Origin: Euphorbia lathyris
Lineage: Eukaryota; Streptophyta; Magnoliopsida; Malpighiales; Euphorbiaceae
Assembly: GCF_963576675.1 (NCBI RefSeq)
Contig: NC_088911.1
Span: forward strand, 77,715,256 to 77,779,255
Length of the DNA: 64,000 bases
Direction: 5' to 3'
Shown here in pieces: positions 34,876-45,769 of the stretch. The position numbers were made by a program, and so were the translations under genes. Position 1 is the stretch's first letter, and every line of letters starts with the position of its first letter. The notes under the pieces were generated by a model that was given only the letters and a program-made list of their open reading frames with translations, had not been told where the DNA came from and did no database searches.

Positions 34876-36719
34876 ATTTGAAAAAGAAAAAGGATAGCAT
34901 TAATTATGAAAATGGTTATGGAGATTTACCTGTGCCAGTGCCATCAGAACATATTCAAATTCTCGGTGAAGCTAGTGGATCTTTCACACAGTGGCCAAAG
35001 AATTTGATTCTGCTTTTAGGAGATAAGGTAATAACTAATTCACATTGTTAATTAAATTTTGATAGTTTAATCATTTTATATGGTTGTGGATGTTTACTAA
35101 TATCTATTAATTAATCGGTTATTATAGGCAAGCTATTCTAAGGGGGATACAAGTAAAAAGAAACATGATCAAAGTGGAAATGAGTCGGTAATACAACCAA
35201 AAAAGTTAGATCTTAATGAGGTTGCGTTACCAAAGTTGACTAAGAAATGCAAATATATGCGGAGAATGTTGGATGAAAATCCCACACATGATATGTTTGA
35301 GATGCTTGATGACCATGTTTTTGGGAGTAAAGAAGAGATTCAGATTTTTATTGGAAGAGAAGATGTGGATCAGCTACTACATGGAGAGTGGCTCAGTACT
35401 TCAGTGTTGGAAGTGTTCATTACGTAAGATAACACTTCAACTTATTTTTGTTTCCAATTTTGAGTATTTCCTTAAATATCTATCTCTCTTATTATATATT
35501 ATTACATAGTGGTTTGAGAACTATGCACAATCGTCTTCTTGACTCTATTGGATTCATGTGCCCACATTTGATTTCGGCTACCGCGATAAATTCAAAGAAG
35601 GAAGTCGAGTGTAGGAAATACATGATAGACGCATTCATAAAATACAAAGGCAAACGTCTCATCCTTTTTCCATACCATGAAAGGTATATCTACAAACCTT
35701 CATCAACCTATTATACCTCTAATTTTATTATGTTTATACAGCATTTTCTTCGCTAAAATAGGGTGTGCTGGGATCATAGAATCGCTTAATTGTTTATTTT
35801 AAAATTATAATGTAAAAACGACATTGTATATGGTCAAAATTAGTTGCATATGCAGATTGAATAAAATCGCAATTGGTTCCACTATCTTGCTTTGCATTTT
35901 GTATGATTAATCTGAAAGGCTTCTACTTAAGAAGCAAGGGGTCTTATTATTATTCTTGTCCAGTAACTTTTGACATTTGATAGGAAATTAGAGATTGGAC
36001 CAATTTTGTGCTATGCTCGTTTTCTAGCAGCCACGTTGGATATTTTTGTGCAGTTGCAGAGTGTTACTTTAGTTTAATAAAGGGCATGTCGTGAATGAAT
36101 GTGTACCGTATTGTGATTACAAAATTAGTTATTTATGGATAAACCACTTTCATCAATACTCCAACATGAATTAATGCTCCCTTTGCCTTTAATGTAGCGC
36201 TCATTGGATTCTTCTTGTGCTATGTACGGAGAATAATGAGGTCTACATTTTTGATCCAAAAAGGACTTCGCTGAAGTTTGTAGGCAGTCCAATAAAGGAA
36301 CACATGAATAGCGCTTTCTTGGGATATCAACAGATGGAATCTAAAAGGAAGGCTAAAACACCGTTGAAATGGACTGTTGCAAAGGTACGTACCTATTAAA
36401 GTTTGTTTAGTTTGTGGTTTGTTGAGTCGAATTATATAATTGTATACAGAGTGTGGATACTTTGTAATGCGATACATGTTGGATATAATTTTGCAACACC
36501 GTGATTCTCAAGAGTTACAAAATGTAAGTTTTGTTGTATATATTTTAATTTGTATCCTTATTTATGTATATCACTTTTGGATAATGTATTTACATTTTAT
36601 CTTTTCTACTTAATAAGGTTTTTGGAAGAACTTCACCATATACCGAGGACGAGCTTAATGAGGTTTTGGATATTTGGGCATCACGGTTTATGTCCTTTTT
36701 ATGTTGCGTCATGAATTAG
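34876..36719 (+). CDS. Ulp1-type (C48) cysteine protease protein of CACTA D, partial
   Basis: Six exons are readable: 34876-35028, about 35130-35423, 35511-35680, about 36199-36384, 36452-36521 and 36619-36719. Exon 1 encodes VPVPSEHIQILGEASGSFTQ, typical of the linker before the protease in plant CACTA-borne Ulp1 proteins. The protease core follows: HWILLVL with catalytic His, VYIFDPK with Asp, ECGYFVMRYMLDII with Cys, then a C-terminal helix to TAG. Ulp1 enzymes cleave SUMO conjugates; the role in CACTA elements is unknown. Joining the exon ending WTVAK to the Cys exon with the obvious splice sites shifts the frame, so a small exon or splice site seems lost. The N-terminal transposase-like half is not seen. 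Probably decayed or partial. Confidence 0.65.
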
Positions 36720-37970
36720 GTATGTTGTAATGTAATACTGTTCTTAAGCCATTATTATTGCGAAGTTCATGTTTATATTATTATTGTTTTAATGTAATAT
36801 TTCTTATGGTAGCTACTAGCTTTAGAAGAAAATGATAGAGATGAGACTTCAGATCTCAGGTTTTCTGTTTCTGAAATATTGGGAAACAGGTTATATTTTC
36901 TTTTCCTCCAAAGTTCTGCATAAATAAATCATAGAGAGAGTGAGTTCACTGTTTGATAGCATTAGAGTTTTCCTTTTAGTCGGATGGAGCTGGTAGATAC
37001 ATAACAAAAAAAAGCAATTTACAAAAGTGAATGAATATAAACATGTCTAGATACATCACTTTGTCCAATATTAATTGTTGTTATCCCTCTTAATTTGGCT
37101 GCCTCTTCACAATTTATCACATGGCTATGTCACCTCCATGGTTGCTGAAATATGATGGTTATGGTGTAATTTTCTTCAAAGGATTCTGTAGTATCGACTC
37201 TTTTTTTCGGGTATAGATCGTCTGAGAATTGACTGGGGGCAAGTAGTATTAGAATTTAGGGTCTGCTGAAGATTATTTGCACGTAATTGAAGCATTAAGG
37301 TATATGTATTGACTTGTCCGTAGAAGTTATTGTCACATGAATTTATTTTTGTATTAAATAATTGCATCTCTATGTTTAGCTTGAAATGCACGATGCTTTA
37401 TAGTCTTTGTCGTTTTCTTTTGTTTATCAATTAGCGTTTGGAATGCTGATTATACTTCAATTTTTGTTTTGGGTCAGGTTATGGAGAAAACTGAAAAGCG
37501 TGTTAGGATCAAGAGAAGGTATTCACTATTCAGATTCCAAAATTAAAGTTTGATTTATGGACAGGGAAATACTGCTCATGCGGGAAAATATATGAAGTTG
37601 AGTTAGATTAGTGACTTATCAAAAGAAACAAAGAAATATAGCTATTTTGACATTAGCATGTCTAGAGTAGTATGATAGAGAACTAGTATATCTTAGTTTT
37701 TTTTTTTTTTTTGTGTTTACATTAATATGCAGTTGGTTAAATACTTGAAAATACTGTGAATATTGAATCAATATTTCTTGATTAATTAATTACCTATATT
37801 TGTGTACATTTTTATTCATTTTGCATTTAATTTCAGTCATACATCAGGATTAATTTTTGTTACAGTAAATGACTGAGCATAACAAATCTTGTTTACCGTT
37901 AATTACGGTAATACAAAAAAAACAGAGTAGGTTTAATTTGAATCTGCTGATTTTAAATTGTTAAAAACAA
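36720..37970. other. 3' non-coding region of CACTA D
   Basis: No complete gene is present. Short coding-like pieces (ALEENDRDETSDLRFSVSEI at about 36820-36890 and MEKTEKRVRIKRR at about 37480) may be remnants of another exon or gene. The rest is AT-rich. Confidence 0.35.
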
Positions 37971-37974
37971 TAAC

Positions 37975-38330
37975 ATTAGCCACGGTTGCAAAACAACCGA
38001 CTCTAGTGATTAAAGCATTGGAGTCTGTTGTTTCCACAACCGACTCCAATGCTTTTATCATTAGCCACGGTTCTTTTACAACCGACTTTAATGATCAGGG
38101 CATTGGAGTGGGTTGTTATGAAAGACTGTGGCTAAAGACCCCCTTTAGCCACGGTTTTTCATAACAATCATGGCTAAAACATAAAACATTAGAGTCGGTT
38201 ACATGTAAAAACCGACCCTAATGCCCTTTTGGTCACGGTCGAACAACCGTGGTTAAAGATTCCAAGCATTTGCCACGCCTCTTTTGGTCACGGTCGTGAA
38301 ACCGTGGCTAATGAGGGTAAACGACCGTGG
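37975..38330. repeat. right subterminal hairpin array of CACTA D
   Basis: It mirrors the left array: repeated CCACGGTT...AACCGAC, GTCGGTT...AACCGAC and CACGGTC...ACCGTGG units run up to the terminal repeat. The paired arrays define D as a compact, internally consistent CACTA family. Confidence 0.85.
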
Positions 38331-38912
38331 CCATAGGCCATTTCTGTACTAGTGTTACATTCAAAAATTTATTTGTACAAATGTAAATAGATTATGAGCA
38401 TTGGTCTCCAATTAATTTAAAACCATTGACATACAGAATTTCATGTTCATTTGAGTATGTTTCATTATTCAGGCAAAAATCAGAAATTCATTCAAATATG
38501 AAAGCAAAGAGCCACATTCAATTAAAAAAATATCATCTAAACAACAATAGGAAGACACAAAAATAAACAAAGTCTAATTATTGAGGAATAAACTACAACG
38601 ACAGCAATTATTATACAAACTATCATTGCAAATACCAAAAAGCCAATTTTCCATATATCTCGTTGACGTTTTTAATTATCAGGATGTCATGAAATGACCG
38701 TATAGGTGACGGTAATAATAAATAAGTTATCATCATAACACGCATAATATGCTAACCTACAAATAGGCTTATGTCATGTGACGTGCATTCACATGACAAA
38801 ATCCAACCGTCGTCTGAAGGTCCATCAGACAGCAGCGAGTCCCGTGGCAGTTTTATTTCTTATGGACGACGGTTTTGAACCGTCGTCTGAAAGGCTTTTC
38901 GGCGTAGTGTCT

Positions 38913-39375
38913 GATAGTAATTGGGGTGGTTGTCCCGATGATCGTTGTTCAATTGGTGCATTATGTGTTTTTTCTTGGCAACAGTCTCATCTCTTGGCAC
39001 ACTCGAAAACAACCCACGATTGCTCGTTCTTCAACTGAGAGTGAATACAAGGCAATTGCAAATGCCACAACTGAATTTTTATGGATCCAATCTCTTCTCA
39101 AGGAACTAAGATTTCAAATTCCTCGACCTATTTAGTTGTGGTGTGATAATGTTGGTGTTATTTATCTCACTGTTAATCTAGTTTTTCATACCCGCACAAA
39201 ACATATTGAGATGGACTATCATTTTGTTCGTGAACAAGTTGCTAGTGGTTTTCTCTCAGTTCGTTTCATACCGACTGATGATCAGATTGCAGACATATTA
39301 ACCAAGCCTCTATCGAGCACTCGATTTCTTCTACTTGAGGATCGCCTGCGCTTAGATCCTCCGCTATCGACTTGA
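38913..39375 (+). pseudogene. Ty1/copia polyprotein fragment, right half (RNase H)
   Basis: This resumes the frame cut at 2205. It encodes [33 protein letters not shown], the W-C-D-N motif (LWCDNVGVIYL), HTRTKHIEMDYHFVREQV and ADILTKPL, the classic copia RNase H order. A 1-nt frame change near 39030 and a TAG at 39133-39135 show decay. It ends just before the polypurine tract. Confidence 0.9.
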
Positions 39376-39547
39376 GGGGGATTGTTAGTACATAGACTTC
39401 CGGTGTAATTACTCTTCCTCAATAATTATCATGTATACTTATCTTTTATCTAGGGTTTACTTTAGACTTAGTATAAGTTTATAGCTCTTTAGGTATAAAT
39501 ATACTCTTCTTGTAAACCCTATTAATACAATTACAATTATTCATTCA
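39373..39547 (+). mobile_element. copia polypurine tract and 3' LTR
   Basis: The tract TGAGGGGGAT (39373-39382) is followed by TGTTAGTACATAGACTTC, the start of a short LTR that probably ends in TTCATTCA near 39547 (about 165 bp). A TATA-like stretch (GGTATAAATATACTC) lies inside. The matching 5' LTR is outside the element's surviving part, so the right boundary is estimated. Confidence 0.6.
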
Positions 39548-41108
39548 ATTATTATCTTAAGCTTTAAGCTTTACAGAAAGTAGTGGGGCATTAAATGATT
39601 AATAAAACCAAAATTTTAAAACAGCATGCATGCAACAAACATTTAAAGAGATGGAATATATATATGTTATAAAATTAATTAGGTAATGAAATGGATTGAG
39701 CATTTGGATCTAAGTTTTTGCTTGATTTAAATAATATGGGTCACAAACTTTTCTTTAGTGAGAGTGTGATCTGACTCAAAGTTGATTGTTGAAGCCGATA
39801 ACATTTTTATTATATTTAAATGTAAAATTATTACTGCATATTATAATATAAATACTCAAAATCTTAATTAAGTAATCAGCCAGCCATAACATATATGTAA
39901 TATTCTCATTTTATTCCTGCAAATAGTTGAATTAATATAAAAACAGAAAGAGATACGAGACTACGTCACCTTATAAAAATAAATCAGAATAACTTAACTT
40001 GCAAAGATATAATGCAATCCAACTGGGCCATGATCATGATTTTAAACTAATAAATTTGGCTTTTTAACTATTATTAAAGGAATTTCAAGGAAATAAGATA
40101 ATGTAAAGAGAAACAGAATGAGAAAATGATTCATTCATAAATTGATATGGCAAACAAGAAAATTCTTTTTTATTTATTTAGGTCATTACAAATTAAAATG
40201 CATATATTCTTATTACTTTCATATTAAAAAAATATTAGAAGAGATTTTACTCTTTCTAGTGTATTATGTTATTCAAGAGCGGACCAATAATTTAATATCA
40301 TGTTATATTTTAGTCAATGATACAATTATATATTTTTTAATTGATTAGTTATATAATATAAACTTTGGAGTCTAAAAATATAAATCTCAAACCGTAAATT
40401 ATAAATTATGGATCCTAAAATATATAACGTGTTTTATCAAATTATTATTTGAGTACATATGTCGGACGCAATAATAGATCAAAAGACGAAGAGGGCTTGA
40501 GTTGGTTGAAAAGCGCAGACTAACTTTATGGAAGTTATTTTTATAGAAAAGCACTAATAGAGCACCTCAAGTCATCAAATTTCTCCAAAAGGAGTGATTG
40601 CAAGTATAAATAAGAGCTGATTGAAAGTAGTTTTTTAGAGGGGGGATATAGTAGGCAATTAAATAAGTTTGGTTGGCAGACAGAAGCAGAGAGAGACAAT
40701 CGTCTACATTATCTTGTATGATTTTAATTTTAGTTTAAATTTTAATTTACTTCTCACACCTTTGATCATTGTTTATTTATTTATTTTATCACATTAAATA
40801 ATATGATAAATTACTTGGTTAATAGCTCAACTATTTCAATTACGGACATATTTGCATATATTCAACTAATGACAAATGGTAGAAATGTAGGATGACACAC
40901 ATAGTCTATGCTTGAGGCAAATGGCACCTTTTATTATTTTAATTTGGCAAAAATCATCCTCAAATATTGATTGTTTTGGTTTTTATTTTCATTTTAGTGG
41001 ATTGAAGTTTTCATTGGAGAGGGTAATAACATTGGATGAGGTTTTTGGGTACCATTAGTTTTTCCGTCTACCCCCCTAAATATTGGTTTGTATTTAACTG
41101 ATGTAGTA
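39548..41108. other. gene-free AT-rich region
   Basis: No gene or transposon termini are recognised. A TATAAATAAGAGC motif near 40605 resembles a core promoter, but nothing coding follows it. Confidence 0.5.
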
Positions 41109-41117
41109 TTATTTCAA

Positions 41118-41698
41118 GGGTTAAGGTGTAAAAATATCCCTAACATTTTGGATCATGAGCAATTTTACTCTTAACGTATAAAATTGTGCAATTTTACCCC
41201 TAACGTTGGAAGCCAAGAACAATTTTACCTCTAACGTTGATAAATTGGGTCAATTTCAGACACTATTATAAAACAACGATATTTTTGTTCTTTATTCTGC
41301 ACCAATTGTATAACAATTCATTCTAGAAAAAAGGATTTCATGTTTTTTATAATTTAATAATAGAATTGGAGATTAATATTTAAAAATTCGGTGAACTTTT
41401 TGAATTTTTTTTGTCTAATTTGTGCAAAAAGACAGTATATTTTATTTTATTTTCACATCCCAACATATGTTTGTGATTTGTTACTGATAAAATAACACAC
41501 GTTTGAAGTTTAGATGATAAGATTAATGACCGAGAAGATAGTGTGATGAATTATTTCTCAAATTGACCCAATTTATTAACATTAGGGCTAAAATTGCTCG
41601 TGACTTTTAACGTTAGGGGTAAAATTGCACTATTTTAAACGTTAGGGGCAAAATTGCTCCTGATCCAAAACGTTAGGGGTATTTTTGCACCTTAACCC
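41118..41698. mobile_element. Mutator-like MITE with long terminal inverted repeats
   Basis: A perfect 9-bp duplication TTATTTCAA flanks the element (41109-41117 and 41699-41707), as in Mutator-like elements. Both ends start GGGTTAAGGTG and form inverted repeats of about 150 bp. The arms themselves contain a repeated phrase, CAATTTTACCCCTAACG, three or four times. It has no coding capacity. Confidence 0.9.
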
Positions 41699-41875
41699 TT
41701 ATTTCAATAATTGAAGGTAATTGCGTTTGTTTAAAAGCTTTATTCTAAAGTGAGAGTCATAGATTCAATCCCCACCAAACTTATTTAGTTAAAAAAAAAA
41801 AAACTTTATTTATTTGAACTTTATTTTTCTAAATGAGCTCTTTATTAACATAGAATTTATTAAAAAAAAAAAAAA

Positions 41876-42335
41876 GACTCACATAACTTAATTGTTGAAT
41901 TAAATTTTATGTTTTGGGATGCAACACGAGGACTTCCCAAAAAGTAATCCATTTTAGTACTAGTCTTACCCAAGCACGTTGAACTTCGAAGTTCTGATGG
42001 GATCCGGTGCATTAGTGCTGGTATGATCAGATCCATTATATCTCTTTTTTTAGAATTTATTATATCTCATTTTCATAAAAAAAAAACAAATTTTTACATT
42101 TGACATTCAAATAACTTAATTTCTGAATTAAATTTTATGAAAATTATAAATAATTTATAGCTAAAAATAATAATAAAAAAAAGTGTAAAAACATACCAAA
42201 ATCACAAAGTTTTAGTGTGTTATGGCTAAATTTTTTTTGCTATTATCTCATTTTCATAAAAAAAAAAAAAAATCAAATTCTTATTTTTGAGACTCAAATA
42301 ACTTAATTTTTGAATTAAATTTTATATAATTTGTA
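41876..42335. repeat. direct repeats around the 5S-like sequence
   Basis: The phrase ACTTAATTNTTGAATTAAAT, followed by TTTAT, occurs at about 41886, 42115 and 42301. The last two copies extend over about 185 bp, including TCTCATTTTCATAAAAAAA and AGCTAAAAATAA. This may be the remnant of a short 5S-containing retroelement. Confidence 0.55.
41916..42034 (-). pseudogene. 5S rRNA-like pseudogene
   Basis: The reverse complement matches plant 5S rRNA over its full 119-nt length: ACCAGCACTAATGCACCGGA, then CCCATCAGAACT, CGTGCTTGGG, and GGGAAGTCCTCGTGTTGCAT at the end. The box A and box C internal promoter regions carry several substitutions (for example GGATGGGTGACC is replaced by AAATGGATTACT). It stands alone without tandem copies, so it is a dispersed pseudogene or part of a 5S-derived retroelement, not a working gene. 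Confidence 0.88.
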
Positions 42336-42833
42336 GCTAAAAATAAAAGTGTAAAAATGTTATAATTTTTTTTACCAACATATTAAAATCACAAAATTTT
42401 AGCTAGCGCGTGTCGGAGGCTAAAAAAATTCTGCCCATTCCTAATGGCCTAGACTTCGAAAAATTACTCATAACGATAAAGCTAAAATTAGTCATGAGAT
42501 ATAGATTTGTAGCTCCGTCGCTAGGGCAGGCATGCATCTTAATATTAATATAAGTTGCAAGTTTCCAGTGTGGTAAGTAGGTTGGTTTGTCGAACAATAG
42601 ACGGGTAAAACATTAATGTTGTAATTATTCATATTAAGAGAATATTTGGTTTGCGTTTTTTATTTAAAAGAAATAAATAAAAAAGAGTGAAAAATGGGCA
42701 TAGAATCAGCAGTATTCGAAATGGAAAAAAAGAACATGATACCAAGTTCAACATGGCATGGCACAAGAATCAAGGTGTCCTCTATTTTGCTCATTTTCAG
42801 GTATATATGTACAAAGAAATTAAGGAAACAAGT

Positions 42834-45337
42834 ATGAGAATTATGGCGATGAAGGAATACAAAGCACATCTGCTGATGGTAGCTGCACAGATTGGCTATA
42901 CTTTGCTTTACATAATCACAGAAGCTTCCTTCAAACATGGCTTGAATCCTCATGTCTATATCACTTATCGCCATATCGTTGGTGGTTTTGTTATGCTTCC
43001 TTTTGCCTTTTTCCTTGAAAGGTAAATAACTATCTGCTTCTGCTTCTGCTACTACATGTACATAGATAGATACGACCTCACTAGCTAGCTATCTTTCTTT
43101 CCTGCAGAAAGCAAAGGCCAAACCTCACTTTACCTCTTTTCTTCGAGATTTTCGTCCTTTCTCTCTTGGGGTAACTATTCTGCCCTCTAATACCAACAAC
43201 AAGAATGTTTGTTTTGAATGATGATTTGGTTTGCAGGGTGGGATTAACTCTCAACATGTATTTTGCAAGCCTCAGATATACTTCTCCAACTTTTGTTGCA
43301 TCCATGGTTAACACCATTGCTTCTTTAACCTTTATTATTGCTGTCGGTTTAAGGTATTCCTCTTTTATTATTCTATCTTATCTTTCCTCAACATTACATA
43401 TCACATAATTCTATATCCAGGGACAGGCCTAACTCATCAGAGAAATAAATAATAACCCTATCCATCGCTAAATGTCTACTTTCGCCATCAATTTCAATTT
43501 ATTTGGCATCCGTCACTAATGCTAACTCTTAAAAAGAATCTATACCTTAGTACATTAACATTATTTTGTTCTGATTATGACACTATGCAGGATGGAGGGT
43601 CTTGATCTTCGAAATCCTAGGGGAATAGCAAAACTTATGGGGACCTTGATCTCCTTGTGTGGTGTAATGACTATGAGCTTATATAAGGGGCCTATTATGA
43701 AAAATGTACGGAAACCCTTGATTCATGTTCATGGAAGTCTCTCCAACAATACTGAAAGCTGGTTAAAAGGTTCAATTCTTACAGTTGCAAGTTGTATAAC
43801 ATGGTCCATATGGTATATTATGCAGGTTTAACTCTGCATCCATCAATCATCTTATTAGTTACATCAATCAATCAATTACGAAACGTTGCTAATTTTGAGA
43901 CTAAATAAAATCAAATTCAGGCATTCACCTTAAAAAGGTATCCAGCTCAACTATCATTGACAACATGGATGAGCTTTATTGGGGCTGCACAATCAGCTTT
44001 TTTTACAGTGATTGTACAACATACAAAATCTGCTTGGACAATCGGCTTCGACATTGACTTGTGGTCCATTGTGTATGGTGTAAGTAGGATTAATTAACTC
44101 AGTAATGTTCTGTTCGGTTCTGCGCCAGATTCTTGAAACCAATCAGGGGGCGGAGTGACTGGGTCAACCAGTCATCCCCGACTTTCAGAAAAAAATGAAA
44201 AAAAAATATGTAGGGATAAATTTTTGTACTAACATTTTGAGAAAGTGCAATGATACCTCTAACGTAATGATATTTCTAAAATTTTGTTCTTAAAATTTTA
44301 AATTTGGAGCAATTATGGGCTGAGGTAATAAAACTCATAGAAACTTTTACTTTGATCCAAATGTAGAGGTAGGGGACGGAGCCATAATGGCAAGCCTCAG
44401 CTATCTAGAACTATCCCTAAAACCAACTCTTATAGAGATAGTTCTGCTCCTGAGTACCCTCTTCTTTATTTGCAAAGTTATTGGTCGCATCCCTCGTAGA
44501 TGAAGGGCAATGCATTTTATTTTATTGCCCCAGCCCCTTAATGCCATCGTCTTTTTGTAGGGCAAAAGAATTGAAGCCTAGTTTATCTTTTACACTCCAA
44601 GTAGTTAAAGACTAACTCCATCATTATTTACGCACAAAGTTGCTTCACATTGAAAATGTTGAGGATAAAATTTTACCATTTGTTACTTCGGAGGTACATC
44701 TGCACTTTCCAAAAAAACGTTGGACAAATTTGGACTTCTAAATAATGTAGAACGTACGTCACTAAATATATAACTCTCATCGATAATTTTGATTGGAATT
44801 GATATCAGTGATAGAGTCTTGATGGAGTTATCCGTCACTGATTAAAAAAATCTGTAATGTTTTCAGATTTTCATCCATTAACCCCTAAATATTTGTTTCT
44901 TAATCCGTAGCTAAAATCAATGTTATATTGGATGATGAATTATGGCAGGGAGTTGTGGTGTCTGGTTTAATAGTTTTCGTTCAGCTGTGGTGCACAGAAG
45001 CAAAAGGTCCAGTTTTTGTGACCATGTTCAATCCTCTTTCAACAATATTAGTGGCAACTCTCGCATACTTCGTTCTCGGTGAAAAACTTTACCTGGGCAG
45101 GTAAATTTAAGTTCAATGTATATACCAGTTTGCAGGCAAATAGTAATTCTGAAATATACAATATTGTGCAGCATAGTGGGAGCTGTGATTGTCATTATTG
45201 GCTTATATTTGCTGCTGTGGGGAAAAGACGATGCCCAACAATCTAATAGTTCAACCAACATTGATGCAAACGAGAACAAGATAAACAGAGATTCTTCGTT
45301 TGAAAAAAGAGTAACACCTGGGGAGGGGGTACCTTAA
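42834..45337 (+). CDS. WAT1-related protein (EamA/DMT-family transporter), seven exons
   Basis: Exons 42834-43021, 43108-43170, 43237-43353, 43591-43825, 43921-44079, 44949-45100 and 45172-45337 all have GT-AG introns and join to 359 residues, the normal size. The protein is a ten-helix drug/metabolite transporter of the plant WAT1 (nodulin MtN21/UMAMIT) group, which moves amino acids, auxin or related metabolites across membranes. Signatures: HLLMVAAQIGYTLLYIITEA in helix 1, YRHIVGGFVMLPFAFFLER, NMYFASLRYTSPTFVASMVN in the first EamA repeat, then WCTEAKGPVFVTMFNPLSTI, LGEKLYLG and IVGAVIVIIGLYLLLWGK in the second. The cytosolic tail is Ser/Asn-rich. An in-frame ATG at 42687 exists, but 42834 gives the usual N-terminus. 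Substrate cannot be told. The gene converges with the bHLH gene. Confidence 0.92.
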
Positions 45338-45769
45338 TCCATGTTATCTGAAAAACACACCCAAAATTGCCAAAGTCCTATCTGGTTTGGATCAATTCTA
45401 CTCATGTCAGTCACGATGCTCTCGCTTCACAAAGCCCTTGTTAAGCCATGCCTCGGCTGAAATAGGTGAAAATGTTCGTGGATGGGATTTATGTCCACTT
45501 GTCAAACATGCTTTTTATGATTTTTGACACATTTATCCCACTACGTATTTGTCATTTTACCTTTTCTACTTCAGTTAAACTTGTACTCGGCATATTTCTG
45601 CACCTCAATTTTGTACACTTGACTTTTTCTACTTTAATTTCTCATCAATTCTGAGCTTTAATTCATCTTTTCCACAAACTTATTTAGTTCATTTGTTCAT
45701 ATACGGTTACGGTGGAAAAACAAATACAATAGAAAGTTTTTCTTATAAATTAACAGGTTACAAGCTAAA

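Larger units (their letters stand above)
29874..38354 (+). mobile_element. CACTA element D, different family, with Ulp1 gene and captured gene fragments
   Basis: Both ends carry the terminal inverted repeat CACTAGTACAGAAATRGCC, continuing into TATGGCCACG. They are flanked by the 3-bp duplication TTA (29871-29873 and 38355-38357). Subterminal regions of about 400 bp are packed with short GTCGGTT...AACCGAC hairpins. The body holds captured SPRY and PPR gene fragments (minus), an Au SINE, and a Ulp1-protease gene of the kind carried by plant CACTA elements (plus). I see no TNP2-type transposase, so it probably moves with help from another element. Length is 8481 bp. Confidence 0.92.
2206..38909 (+). 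mobile_element. CACTA (En/Spm-type) element A, outermost transposon of the nest
   Basis: The left end begins CACTATACTATGTTTCC and the right end finishes TTTTCGGCGTAGTG. Both are flanked by the 3-bp duplication TCT (2203-2205 and 38910-38912), the length typical of CACTA elements, and excision restores the copia reading frame. Own sequence is 2206-4110, 23872-25213, 29680-29873 and 38355-38909, about 4.0 kb in total. The rest is nested CACTA elements B, C and D. Subterminal regions hold many TGTCATCTGA / CGTCGTCTGA motifs, as expected for transposase-binding repeats. It encodes no recognisable transposase, so it is non-autonomous. It carries a broken E2-like gene (24324-25117). Confidence 0.88.

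Noticed and set aside
41916..42034. Functional 5S rRNA gene
   Set aside because: Box A and box C carry several substitutions, there is no tandem array, and the setting is a repeat-rich spacer.
42687..42833. Longer N-terminus for the WAT1-related protein from the ATG at 42687
   Set aside because: The extra 49 residues are not like any transporter N-terminus. WAT1-related proteins normally begin a few residues before the first helix, as from 42834.
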